A DNA stretch of 30,323 nt from JALZDI01 sp035557095 (GTDB lineage Bacteria; Actinomycetota; Actinomycetes; Propionibacteriales; Nocardioidaceae). The DNA is taken from positions 1 to 30,323 of the forward strand of contig DATMEB010000251.1 in NCBI GenBank assembly GCA_035557095.1, read 5' to 3'. This document shows positions 7,570-14,998 of the stretch, piece after piece. Made by a program: the position numbers and the translations under genes. Below the pieces are notes generated by a model. That model saw only the letters and a list, made by a program, of their open reading frames with translations, was not told the DNA's origin and searched no databases. The stretch's first letter is position 1; each line of letters begins with the position of its first letter.

Positions 7570-8547
7570 TCAGACCGTCAGCAGGACCTTTCCGGTCTGC
7601 TCGCCGTCCTCGACCAGCCGGTGCGCCTCGCGCACGTCATCGAGCGGGACGTGGGCGTGCACGATCGGCCGCACATGCCCCTCCTCGACCAGCGGCCAGA
7701 CGTGCTCGCGCACGCTGGCGACGATCGCGGCCTTCTCCTCGACCGGCCGGGCGCGCAGCGACGTGGCGGTGATCGCCCCGCGCTTGGTCAGCAGCTTGCC
7801 GATGTTGAGCTCGGCCTTGAGCCCGCCCTGCATGCCGATGATCGCCAGCCTGCCGTTGGTGGCCAGCGCATCGAGGTTGCGGGCGAGGTACTTCGCCCCC
7901 ATGTTGTCGAGGATGACGTCGACGCCGGCGCCGTCGGTCTCGTTCTTGACCACCTCGACGAAGTCCTGGTCACGGTAGGAGATCGCGACGTCAGCGCCGA
8001 GCTCGCGGCAGCGCTCCAGCTTCTCCGGGGACCCCGCGGTCGTGAAGACCCGCGCCCCGAGCGCCTTCGCGAGCTGGATCGCGATCGTGCCGATGCCGCC
8101 CGCCCCGCCGTGCACCAGCAGCGTCTCGTCGGCACGCAGCCCCGCGATCATGAACACGTTGGACCACACGGTGCACGCCACCTCGGGCAGAGCCGCGGCG
8201 GTCACGACGTCGATGCCCTTGGGCAGCGGAAGAACCTGTCCGGCGGGTACGGCCACCTTCTCGCCGTAGCCGCCACCTGCCAGCAGCGCGCACACCTCGT
8301 CGCCGACCTTCCAGTCCTCGACCCCCTCGCCGACCGCGGCGACGACGCCGGAGCACTCCAGACCGAGAACCTCGGAGGCACCCTTCGGCGGCGGATAGAA
8401 CCCCTGCCGCTGCAACAGGTCGGCCCGGTTGACCGCCGATGCGGCCACGTCGAGGACCACCTCGCCAGGGCCGGCCGTGGGGTCGGGTACCTCACCGACC
8501 TCGAGTGCGTCGATGCCACCGGGTTCAGAGATCGTCACAGCACGCAT
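7570..8547 (-). CDS. NAD(P)H-quinone oxidoreductase, zinc-free MDR family (PIG3/TP53I3-like)
   Basis: A 325-residue medium-chain dehydrogenase/reductase of the zinc-independent quinone oxidoreductase branch, which reduces quinones with NADPH. The N-terminal GroES-like domain has AASAVNRADLLQRQGFYPPP, a hallmark of the PIG3 subfamily, and GLECSGVVAAVGEGV. The Rossmann domain has VHGGAGGIGTIAIQLAKALGARVFTTAGS. Zinc-binding cysteines of alcohol dehydrogenases are absent. The ATG at 8547 (MRAVTISEPGG) is preferred: AGGG lies eight bases upstream and this is the usual family N-terminus. A GTG three codons earlier (8556) is the alternative. It lies 31 bp upstream of bpa on the opposite side of its promoter region, on the same strand. 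Confidence 0.94.
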   Translation of the reverse strand: MRAVTISEPGGIDALEVGEVPDPTAGPGEVVLDVAASAVNRADLLQRQGFYPPPKGASEVLGLECSGVVAAVGEGVEDWKVGDEVCALLAGGGYGEKVAVPAGQVLPLPKGIDVVTAAALPEVACTVWSNVFMIAGLRADETLLVHGGAGGIGTIAIQLAKALGARVFTTAGSPEKLERCRELGADVAISYRDQDFVEVVKNETDGAGVDVILDNMGAKYLARNLDALATNGRLAIIGMQGGLKAELNIGKLLTKRGAITATSLRARPVEEKAAIVASVREHVWPLVEEGHVRPIVHAHVPLDDVREAHRLVEDGEQTGKVLLTV

Positions 8548-8614
8548 GACCGCCACCCTATGGCCGGTGCACAGCGCCCGCGCCCGGGCCCCTCACGGCG
8601 GGCGGTCGCGCGGG

Positions 8615-8857
8615 TCATGTGTCGCTGGACCACTCCGCGGCAAGGTCGGCGGCGGTGTCGGAGCAGTCGGCGATGTTCTTGGCGCTGCCCCCGCGCAACG
8701 CCGCGGCGTAGCCCACCACGAACGTCGTCAGCGGAGCGGCCGGCCGGTCCACCATGTGCGCGGCATCGCGCGCCAGGTCGAGGATCGTCGACGTGTCCAC
8801 GTCGGGGTCGACACCCAGCTCCTTACAGAGCTCGTCCATCCACTGCTGCAGACTCAT
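8615..8857 (-). CDS. DUF6457 domain protein
   Basis: An 80-residue protein that matches the small actinobacterial DUF6457 domain: MSLQQWMDELCKELGV, then LDLARDAAHMVDRPAAPLTTFVVGYAAAL. In other actinobacteria this domain is found near or fused to molybdenum-cofactor nucleotidyltransferases (family knowledge); no such partner is visible here. The ATG at 8857 is chosen because GGAGG lies five bases upstream; another in-frame ATG at 8872 sits on top of that Shine-Dalgarno. The function is unknown. Confidence 0.8.
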   Translation of the reverse strand: MSLQQWMDELCKELGVDPDVDTSTILDLARDAAHMVDRPAAPLTTFVVGYAAALRGGSAKNIADCSDTAADLAAEWSSDT

Positions 8858-9011
8858 CTGGCCCTCCACCATCTCTGCGCCCGCACCCGGGCCGCCGCGT
8901 CGCCGTACGTCGCCTGTTCAGACTGCGCAGCCACCTCGTGCCCGCGCAACCCGCGTACCAAGCGGCGGATCGGGCCGCTCGCCCGGTCGAGGCCATCGGT
9001 GTCGCCGAGTC

Positions 9012-9034
9012 TGCCAGCGCTGGCACACTGTGCC
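9012..9034. promoter_or_regulatory. Overlapping palindromes before the amidase gene
   Basis: A perfect 14-bp palindrome, TGCCAGCGCTGGCA (9012-9025), overlaps a second one, GGCAC-ACT-GTGCC (9022-9034). They end two bases before the start codon at 9037 and cover the expected -10 region, so they could be an operator. Confidence 0.4.
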
Positions 9035-9036
9035 CC

Positions 9037-9849
9037 ATGCGGGTAGCCCTGGTCCAGATGAGCGCGACCACAGACAAGACGGCCAACTTCAAGAGCGTCG
9101 AGCGACTGGTTGCGCAGGCGGTCGAGTCACGACCCGACCTGGTCATGCTCCCCGAGGCGGTCATGCACGACTTCGGCCGGCCCGAGGACTCCCTCGCCGA
9201 GGTCGCCGAACCGCTCGACGGTCCCTGGGTCGCCGAGCTGCAGAGGCTGGCGCGGCTGCACGAGGTGATGATCGTGGCCGGGATGTTCGAGTCGGCGCCC
9301 GAGGACGGCCGCGCCTACAACAGCCTGGTCGCCGTCGACAGGTCCGGGATGCAGGGCGTCTACCGCAAGACCCACCTGTACGACTCGTTCGGCTACCGCG
9401 AGTCCGACCGGCTGCTGGCCGCGACGCCGGAGCCGGTCGTCGTACCCGTGGCCGACGTGAAGGTCGGGTTGATGACCTGCTACGACCTGCGGTTCCCCGA
9501 GATGGCCCGGTTCCTCGTCGACGCCGGCGCCGACACCCTGGCGATCCCGGCCGCGTGGGTGGCCGGTGAGCACAAGGTCGACCACTGGCAGACGCTGCTG
9601 CGAGCGCGCGCGATCGAGAACACCTGCTACGTCGCGGCCGCCGCGCAGTGTGGGCAGCGGTACTCCGGGCACAGCGCGGTGGTCGACCCGATGGGTGTCG
9701 TGGTCACCTCGCTGGCCGACGAGGAGGGCGTGGCGACGGCCACCGTCGCGTCCGGCGCCATCTTCGGCGCACGGCAGAAGAACCCCGCGCTCGCGCACCG
9801 GCGCTTCTCGGTGGTACCGATTCCCAGCCCGCCGGGCCATCAGACATAA
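9037..9849 (+). CDS. Carbon-nitrogen hydrolase, nitrilase superfamily (omega-amidase/Nit-like)
   Basis: A 270-residue amidase of the nitrilase superfamily with the full Cys-Glu-Lys triad: E40 (MLPEAV), K111 (YRKTHLYD) and C148 (MTCYDLRFPE). The YRKTHLYD and TCYDLRFPE wording is that of the Nit1/Nit2/omega-amidase branch, which includes deaminated-glutathione amidases and deaminates small omega-amides. This makes a role in metabolite repair plausible (inference). The length is normal. The ATG at 9037 lacks a Shine-Dalgarno and follows two overlapping palindromes, so it may be leaderless. The downstream membrane protein begins nine bases after the stop, suggesting an operon. Confidence 0.93.
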   Translation: MRVALVQMSATTDKTANFKSVERLVAQAVESRPDLVMLPEAVMHDFGRPEDSLAEVAEPLDGPWVAELQRLARLHEVMIVAGMFESAPEDGRAYNSLVAVDRSGMQGVYRKTHLYDSFGYRESDRLLAATPEPVVVPVADVKVGLMTCYDLRFPEMARFLVDAGADTLAIPAAWVAGEHKVDHWQTLLRARAIENTCYVAAAAQCGQRYSGHSAVVDPMGVVVTSLADEEGVATATVASGAIFGARQKNPALAHRRFSVVPIPSPPGHQT

Positions 9850-9857
9850 TCACGGCC

Positions 9858-10913
9858 GTGCTGACTCGGACCGACCCGCCTGCGAGCGGCCGGCGGGTGC
9901 GCCCGAAGGAGCGCCGCGGGGGAGTCGTCGTCCGGGCGGTGCCGATGGTGGCGGCGACGCTGGTCATCGCGCTGCTGGTGGTCGGCCTCACGCTGTCCGC
10001 AACCCGGTTCCTCGACCTGGGCACGACCCTGCCGCCCTACGTCCCGCACGCCGGCGCGGCGCTCGTCAGCACAGTCCTCTGCGGCCTGCTCGCGCACCGG
10101 ATCGGTGCGCACGCTGTGGCGGCCACCGCCTTCGGTGCGGTGTCGTCTTCGGTCGCGATCTTCTTCGGGTGGACCTGGCTGCTCGCGGGGATGGCCGCGC
10201 TGACCGCGTTCACCGCGACCGTTCTCGGTGTGGTCGCGACCAGACCCGCCAAGACTCCGCGGCAGGTCATCGTCGAGTACGCCCTCGCCGTGGGGGTGGC
10301 GCTGGTCGGCGCGGTCGCGGTGGCGGCCTATGCGGCTCCGCTGCGTCCGGTCATGCTGGCCAACGTCGTTCTGCTCAGCTCGCTGGTCGCGACCCTGTGG
10401 GTGGCCCACCGGCTGGGTGGCGGGTTCCACGGCCTGGGTAGCCGCGGTGCCCTGGTGATCCTGTCCGCGGTGGCCGTGCTGGTGGTCGGGCTCGCGTACG
10501 GCGAGGCTCTCCGCCGCTGGGGGACGCCCGGCCTGATCTCGTCGGTCGAGGCGTTCCACCATGCCGTGGCCAACCTGTTCGGCGGGGTGCCGCGGCCGGT
10601 GGAGATCTTCATCGGGTTCCCCGCACTGGTGTGGGGACTCGCTACCCGGGCGAAGCTGCGCCAGGGCTGGTGGGTATGCGCGTTCGGCTGCCTCGGCACG
10701 TCCGGCGTCGCGACCTCGCTGGCCAGCCCGGATGCCGCGCTGGGTCAGGAGCTGCTGTCGACGCTGTACTCCATGCTGGTCGGTCTCGTGCTGGGCTTCG
10801 TCGTCTGGCGAGTCGACCGGTTGTTCACCGGCCCCCGTGGCCGACGGGCCCGAGGCGCCGAGCGCGCGCTGCCGCTGCGCCCGGAGCCCTCGCGTTGGCG
10901 CCCGCTGCTGTAG
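9858..10913 (+). CDS. Polytopic integral membrane protein, unknown
   Basis: A 351-residue membrane protein that I cannot assign. A basic cytoplasmic N-terminus (LTRTDPPASGRRVRPKERRGG) is followed by roughly eight to ten hydrophobic segments. The first is VPMVAATLVIALLVVGLTLS and the last is LLSTLYSMLVGLVLGFVVW. The C-terminus is an Arg/Pro-rich tail. An amphipathic loop, EAFHHAVANLFGGVPRPVEIFIGFPALVWGL, lies around residues 235-265. The GTG at 9858 lies nine bases after the amidase stop; the open frame extends far upstream but that overlaps the amidase. The downstream biotinyl protein begins 67 bp later. Confidence 0.8.
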   Translation: MLTRTDPPASGRRVRPKERRGGVVVRAVPMVAATLVIALLVVGLTLSATRFLDLGTTLPPYVPHAGAALVSTVLCGLLAHRIGAHAVAATAFGAVSSSVAIFFGWTWLLAGMAALTAFTATVLGVVATRPAKTPRQVIVEYALAVGVALVGAVAVAAYAAPLRPVMLANVVLLSSLVATLWVAHRLGGGFHGLGSRGALVILSAVAVLVVGLAYGEALRRWGTPGLISSVEAFHHAVANLFGGVPRPVEIFIGFPALVWGLATRAKLRQGWWVCAFGCLGTSGVATSLASPDAALGQELLSTLYSMLVGLVLGFVVWRVDRLFTGPRGRRARGAERALPLRPEPSRWRPLL

Positions 10914-10980
10914 CCCGCGGGGTGTAGCGTGATCGCCGCCCGAGGCCGGGCCTGGTCACCGTGTGCGAGGGAGGTCGTTC

Positions 10981-11196
10981 GTGGCGAGGGAGATCGTTGC
11001 CGAGATGGTCGCCAACGTGTGGAAGATCGTCGTGTCTCCTGGTGACGAGGTGGCCGAGGGCGACACCATCTGCATCCTCGAGTCGATGAAGATGGAGATC
11101 CCCGTGCTCACGGAGCTGGCGGGCAAGGTGACCGAGCTGCGCGTCTCCGAGGGCGACGTCGTGCAGGAGGGTGACATCCTCGCGGTGCTGGCGTAG
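10981..11196 (+). CDS. Stand-alone biotinyl carrier domain protein (BCCP-like)
   Basis: A 71-residue protein that is just one biotinyl/lipoyl domain. It carries the canonical ESMKME biotinylation motif with target lysine K37, the preceding strand VVSPGDEVAEGD and the closing EGDVVQEGDILAVL. In acyl-CoA carboxylases this domain shuttles carboxybiotin between active sites. Here no carboxylase or biotin ligase is nearby, so the partner must be encoded elsewhere. The GTG at 10981 is chosen for its AGGGAGG Shine-Dalgarno six bases upstream. Single-domain forms of this size are known in actinobacteria. It is followed by tRNA-Ser(TGA). Confidence 0.92.
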   Translation: MAREIVAEMVANVWKIVVSPGDEVAEGDTICILESMKMEIPVLTELAGKVTELRVSEGDVVQEGDILAVLA

Positions 11197-11249
11197 CCCG
11201 ACGACCCGGATGCGACAATCGCCGCAGCGCTCCCGGTCACGGGCGCGCT

Positions 11250-11338
11250 GGAGGGGTGCCGGAGTGGCCAATCGGAACCGCCTTGAAAGCGGTCGCTGGC
11301 AGAGATGTCAGCCGCGGGTTCGAATCCCGCCCCCTCCG
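11250..11338 (+). tRNA. tRNA-Ser (anticodon TGA)
   Basis: The acceptor arms GGAGGGG (11250-11256) and CCCCTCC (11331-11337) pair perfectly, with discriminator G at 11338. The anticodon loop CTTGAAA gives TGA (reads UCN). The T-arm is GCGGG-TTCGAAT-CCCGC. A long variable arm, typical of class II serine tRNAs, lies between the anticodon stem and T-arm. The 3' CCA is not encoded. Confidence 0.97.
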
Positions 11339-11350
11339 CTCAGCCAGGGT

Positions 11351-11737
11351 CTACTGCTCGCCGCCGAGGTCGAGGTCGACCGACTCGTAGATCAGGTCGT
11401 TCTCGCGCTGGCGCAGCCGGGTGATGCGCTGCAGCGCGAGCTGTACCTGGGCCCGCAGCGCCTCCACGTCGATCGCCTCCATGCACATGCGCGCGAGCGC
11501 CTCGAGCTCGTCGACGATCCGGGTCTGGTCGCGGCGAAGTAGTTGAAGTCGGCCGTAGATCCACGGGGTGGCCTCGAGGGCGAACTCGGCCGAGGCCGGC
11601 CCGCACTCCACTTCCTGCAGGTACGCCTCACGCAGGCCCTGGACCCGGTTGGCCACCAACGACTGCCAGTTGCCCGTCTGCGGCAGCGTGGTGACCGCGC
11701 GCTCGAGCGAGCGGATCGCAATGGTCATATCAGGCAT
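11351..11737 (-). CDS. Conserved-looking helical protein, unknown
   Basis: A 128-residue, largely alpha-helical acidic protein with no recognised domain. Features are an N-terminal MPDMTIAIRSLERAVTTLP, a central region rich in Glu and Leu (VQGLREAYLQEVECGPASAEFALEATPWIYGRLQ) and a C-terminal heptad-like helix (RMCMEAIDVEALRAQVQLALQRITRLRQRENDLIYESV) that may form a coiled coil. The ATG at 11737 has GAGGGG about ten bases upstream; an internal ATG four codons on is possible. It lies between two tRNA-Ser genes, antisense to both. Codon third positions are strongly GC, like its neighbours, so it is likely a real gene. Confidence 0.7.
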   Translation of the reverse strand: MPDMTIAIRSLERAVTTLPQTGNWQSLVANRVQGLREAYLQEVECGPASAEFALEATPWIYGRLQLLRRDQTRIVDELEALARMCMEAIDVEALRAQVQLALQRITRLRQRENDLIYESVDLDLGGEQ

Positions 11738-11864
11738 GGGGTCACATCCCCTCGGCCGTCGGTAGCTTGATGGTCCCCCCGCATCACCCCTCCCGTCTAG
11801 ATGTGGGACGGGGAAAATGTCGACACGTTGCGCGATCGTTCGCGGGGTGTGGAATCGTGCTCGC

Positions 11865-12350
11865 GTGACTGCTACTCCCGGTGACCGCCCCGAGCGTTCG
11901 GTCTACCGTGTGCGACGTGCCTACTTCGCCCGCTCGCTCGGGCGCGTGGCGGTGGTCGCGGCGGTGCTGATGCTGCTGGCCACGGTCTGCCTGGCCCTCT
12001 CGGCGCCGGGGCTGCTGACCTCGGCGCTGGTCGTGCTCACCACGATCGCGCTCACGATCACGGCGGTGATCACGGTCTCGGTGGTGCTGCCACCGACCCT
12101 GATCCAGCTCGACCGGCAGGGCTTCCGGGCGAGCAAGCGCTACTCCTCGGGCCGCCGGCATGCGGACTGGGACGAGGTTCAGGGCGCGGCCTCGCAGGAG
12201 GGACCGAACGGCTGGGTCCTGATGCTCCAGATCAGCGACGGCGGGCACACCGCCGTACCGCTGTCGCTCGCCGACGCGAGCCCGGTCGCCGTGGAGCAGG
12301 ATGTGCGCGACCGGCTCGACGACGCGCACGGCTACCGTCCACTGTCCTAG
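11865..12350 (+). CDS. Two-TM protein with C-terminal PH-like domain, unknown
   Basis: A 161-residue protein. The basic N-terminus (RSVYRVRRAYFARSLGR) precedes two adjacent hydrophobic helices (VAVVAAVLMLLATVCLALS and LVVLTTIALTITAVITVSVVL). A ~75-residue cytoplasmic domain follows (IQLDRQGFRASKRYSSGRRHADWDEVQGA... to the C-terminus), whose strand pattern with a conserved 'W-x-E-V' resembles bacterial PH-like domains found after membrane hairpins (tentative). The GTG at 11865 is preferred because the protein then starts just before the basic segment and a TTGCGC/GGAATC promoter-like pair precedes it. An in-frame ATG at 11817 with a GGGGA ahead is the alternative start. It lies between two tRNA-Ser genes. 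Confidence 0.7.
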   Translation: MTATPGDRPERSVYRVRRAYFARSLGRVAVVAAVLMLLATVCLALSAPGLLTSALVVLTTIALTITAVITVSVVLPPTLIQLDRQGFRASKRYSSGRRHADWDEVQGAASQEGPNGWVLMLQISDGGHTAVPLSLADASPVAVEQDVRDRLDDAHGYRPLS

Positions 12351-12406
12351 GAAGCAGCCCGTCTCACCGGAGGTGTCCGGGTCGCGGTCTCACTCCGCCG
12401 GGCGTT

Positions 12407-12436
12407 TTGCCGGTCCGAACGCGCGACGGGTAGCCT
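12407..12436 (+). promoter_or_regulatory. Promoter of tRNA-Ser(GCT)
   Basis: TTGCCG (12407-12412) and TAGCCT (12431-12436) have an 18-bp spacer. The hexamers end 35 bp before the mature tRNA 5' end. Confidence 0.55.
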
Positions 12437-12471
12437 TTCTGTTCGCCGCGTCCCCGGTGGGACGTCGGCAC

Positions 12472-12561
12472 GGAGGTGTCGCCTAGTCCGGTTTATGGCG
12501 CCCGCCTGCTAAGCGGGTTGAGGGCACAACCCTCTCGCGGGTTCAAATCCCGCCACCTCCG
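12472..12561 (+). tRNA. tRNA-Ser (anticodon GCT)
   Basis: The acceptor arms GGAGGTG (12472-12478) and CACCTCC (12554-12560) pair perfectly, with discriminator G at 12561. The anticodon loop CTGCTAA gives GCT (reads AGC/AGU). The T-arm is GCGGG-TTCAAAT-CCCGC. A long class II variable arm is present. CCA is not encoded. Confidence 0.97.
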
Positions 12562-12579
12562 CCGGCCCGAGTACGCCGA

Positions 12580-12612
12580 AAGGGCGGCGCCCCGAAGCGG
12601 GGCGCCGCCCTT
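12580..12612. terminator. Strong bidirectional hairpin between tRNA-Ser and pckG
   Basis: AAGGGCGGCGCCCC (12580-12593) pairs perfectly over 14 bp with GGGGCGCCGCCCTT (12599-12612) around a GAAGC loop. Read from either side it can end the tRNA transcript (plus) and pckG (minus, stop at 12646). Confidence 0.88.
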
Positions 12613-12645
12613 CGTACGCGGGTCGGTGTCGGTGTCGCTCGTCGC

Positions 12646-14484
12646 TCAGACGCCGAGCCGGGCCTTGAGACTGTCGAGCTCGGTCCAGAGCACGGCCGGC
12701 AGCTTGTCACCGAACTTCTCGAACCACTCGTTGATCTGCGGGATCTCGCCCTTCCACTCCTCGGGGTCGACCTTGAGGGCCGCCTCGAGCTCGGAGCGGT
12801 CGGTGTCGAGCCCGTCGAGGTCGAGCGAGTCGGTCGCGGGCACGTGCCCGATCGGCGTCTCCACCGCCGAGGCCGTGCCCTCGATCCGCTCCACGATCCA
12901 CTTCAGCACGCGGCTGTTCTCACCGAAGCCGGGCCACAGGAACCCGCCGTCCTCGTCACGGCGGAACCAGTTGACGTAGAAGATGCGCGGCAGCTTGGTC
13001 GCGTCGTTGTCCTTGCCGACCTTGATCCAGTGGCTGAAGTAGTCGCCGCCGTGGTAGCCGATGAACGGCAGCATCGCCATCGGGTCGCGACGCACGACAC
13101 CGACCTGTCCGGTCGCCGCCGCGGTCGTCTCCGACGACAGCGTGGCGCCCATGAACGTGCCGTGCACCCAGTCGCGGGCCTCGGTGACCAGCGGGATGGT
13201 GTCCTTCCGGCGGCCGCCGAACAGGATCGCGTCGATCGGCACGCCCTTGGGGTCGTCGTACTCCGGTGCCAGGATCGGGCACTGCTTGATCGGCGTGCAG
13301 TAGCGGCTGTTCGGGTGGCTGGACTTCTCCTCGGAGTCAGGCGTCCAGTCCTGCTTCTTCCACGACGTGGCGTGCGAGGGCTGGTTCTCCATGCCCTCCC
13401 ACCAGATGTCGTGGTCGTCGGTCAGCGCGACGTTGGTGAACACCGAGTTGCCGCGTTCGAGCGTGCGCATCGCGTTGGGGTTGGTCTTCTCGTTGGTCCC
13501 CGGTGCGACCCCGAAGAAGCCGAACTCGGGGTTGATGGCGTACAGCCGGCCGTCCTCGCCGACCTTCATCCACGCGATGTCGTCGCCGAGCGTCTCGACC
13601 TTCCATCCGGGGATCGTCGGGGCGAGCATGGCCAGGTTGGTCTTGCCGCAGGCGCTCGGGAACGCGGCCGCGACGTAGTACCGCTTGTTCTCCGGCGAGG
13701 TGAGCTTGAGGATCAGCATGTGCTCGGCCAGCCAGCCCTCGTCGCGGGCGATCACCGAGGCGATGCGCAGCGCGTAGCACTTCTTGCCCAGCAGCGAGTT
13801 GCCGCCATAGCCGGAGCCGAAGCTCCAGATCGCGCGGTCCTCGGGGAAGTGCGAGATGTACTTGGTCTGGTTGCAGGGCCAGGGCACGTCCTCCTCACCC
13901 GGCTCCAGCGGATGGCCCACGGAGTGCAGCGCGGGGACGAACGGCGCGTCGAGCTCCTCCATCCGGCGCAGGATGCGCTCGCCGACGCGCGCCATCACGC
14001 GCATGGAGGCCACGACGTAGGCGGAGTCGGTGATCTCCACCCCGAACTTCGGGTCGTCGGCCTCGGCATGGCCCATCACGAACGGGATGACGTACATCGT
14101 GCGGCCACGCATGCAACCCCGGTAGAGGTCGTTCATGACGGCCTTCATCTCGTCGGGGTCCATCCAGTTGTTCGTGGGACCGGCGTCGCCCTCGTCGCGC
14201 GAACAGATGAACGTCCGGTCCTCGACGCGAGCCACGTCGGAGGGATCGGTGGCGCACCAGAAGGAGTTCGGCTTGATCTTCGGGTCGAGGGGTACGAACG
14301 TCCCGGACTCGACGAGTGCCTCGGTGAGTGCGGTCCACTCCTGGTCGGAGCCGTCAACCCAGTGCACCCGGTCTGGCTGGGTGAGCTCGGCGACCTCGGC
14401 GACCCAGGAGCTGATCCCGGCGTGTGAGGTGGGCGTGGACTTGTCTGACGTGTCGTCGCTGGTCGACGTGGTATCGGTGGTCAT
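12646..14484 (-). CDS. pckG: Phosphoenolpyruvate carboxykinase (GTP)
   Basis: A 612-residue GTP-dependent PEP carboxykinase. It interconverts oxaloacetate + GTP and phosphoenolpyruvate + GDP + CO2, the entry step of gluconeogenesis and an anaplerotic node. The nucleotide/metal P-loop FPSACGKTN is at residues 275-283. Upstream are FGSGYGGNSLLGKKC (substrate and metal region, ~222-236) and YRGCMRGRTMYVIPF (oxaloacetate-binding Arg region, ~121-135). Downstream family phrases are GVAPGTNEKTNPNAM and RKDTIPLVTEARDW. The length matches the GTP family, not the ATP family. The ATG at 14484 gives a Ser/Thr-rich disordered leader of ~25 residues. It is transcribed alone from the ~300-bp region shared with tRNA-Arg. 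Confidence 0.98.
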   Translation of the reverse strand: MTTDTTSTSDDTSDKSTPTSHAGISSWVAEVAELTQPDRVHWVDGSDQEWTALTEALVESGTFVPLDPKIKPNSFWCATDPSDVARVEDRTFICSRDEGDAGPTNNWMDPDEMKAVMNDLYRGCMRGRTMYVIPFVMGHAEADDPKFGVEITDSAYVVASMRVMARVGERILRRMEELDAPFVPALHSVGHPLEPGEEDVPWPCNQTKYISHFPEDRAIWSFGSGYGGNSLLGKKCYALRIASVIARDEGWLAEHMLILKLTSPENKRYYVAAAFPSACGKTNLAMLAPTIPGWKVETLGDDIAWMKVGEDGRLYAINPEFGFFGVAPGTNEKTNPNAMRTLERGNSVFTNVALTDDHDIWWEGMENQPSHATSWKKQDWTPDSEEKSSHPNSRYCTPIKQCPILAPEYDDPKGVPIDAILFGGRRKDTIPLVTEARDWVHGTFMGATLSSETTAAATGQVGVVRRDPMAMLPFIGYHGGDYFSHWIKVGKDNDATKLPRIFYVNWFRRDEDGGFLWPGFGENSRVLKWIVERIEGTASAVETPIGHVPATDSLDLDGLDTDRSELEAALKVDPEEWKGEIPQINEWFEKFGDKLPAVLWTELDSLKARLGV

Positions 14485-14754
14485 GGCCTACCTGTCCCTC
14501 TCGCGCATCGCGGTCGTCGTGGGAACGACGCCGCCCACCGGAAGCGCCGGTGGTGATGTGTGGAGTTGGCCGCCACGTTGCGGCCCGATGGCCTCACCGT
14601 ACGCCCAACGGGGCAACCCGTGTCAGGTGGGTCGCTCGTGAGGCACCGCGCATATCGGGCGCCGGGCCGGGGCGGTGCCCAGGGTGCTGCCCAGGGTGCT
14701 GCCGGGTGCCGCGGGGTTGTCGTGGGGGCGGGATTGTCACGGGGTACAGCCGAT
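14485..14754. other. Intergenic region upstream of pckG, no gene seen
   Basis: No gene is supported here. A hairpin, CCACCGG/CCGGTGG, lies at 14537-14555, just upstream of pckG. On the minus strand CTGACA (complement of 14621-14626) and TACGGT (complement of 14596-14601) could be the pckG promoter, with a long 19-bp spacer. Near 14680-14695 GCCCAGGGTGCT is repeated twice in tandem. Confidence 0.4.
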
Positions 14755-14784
14755 TTCGTGCTCTCGCCGGGCGCACGCTAAACT
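14755..14784 (+). promoter_or_regulatory. Promoter of tRNA-Arg(ACG)
   Basis: TTCGTG (14755-14760) and TAAACT (14779-14784) have an 18-bp spacer and lie 11 bp before the mature tRNA. The -10 is good and the -35 weak. Confidence 0.55.
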
Positions 14785-14795
14785 CGCCGGGCCAT

Positions 14796-14871
14796 GCGCT
14801 CGTAGCTCAACGGATAGAGCATCTGACTACGGATCAGAAGGTTGGGGGTTCGAATCCCTCCGAGCGCGCCA
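14796..14871 (+). tRNA. tRNA-Arg (anticodon ACG)
   Basis: The acceptor arms GCGCTCG (14796-14802) and CGAGCGC (14861-14867) pair perfectly. The anticodon stem-loop TCTGA-CTACGGA-TCAGA gives ACG, expected to be edited to ICG. The T-loop TTCGAAT is canonical. Unlike the two serine tRNAs here, the terminal CCA is encoded (14869-14871). Confidence 0.97.
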
Positions 14872-14877
14872 GCAATC

Positions 14878-14944
14878 CCTCGCCCCTGGGGGGCCGAGGC
14901 CTGCCACGGCGTGGACGAGCGATGCCCGGAACCCGTCCACGCCG
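14878..14944. terminator. Two hairpins after tRNA-Arg
   Basis: The first (14878-14899) pairs CCTCG with CGAGG plus an inner C/G stem, starting seven bases after the tRNA. The second pairs CGGCGTGGACG (14907-14917) perfectly with CGTCCACGCCG (14934-14944). Either could end the tRNA transcript, and the second also the convergent small gene. Confidence 0.6.
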
Positions 14945-14998
14945 CAACAGTCGCACCGTCGCCACGCGCAGCGGCGACGCGTGCGGCCCCGTCGACCA

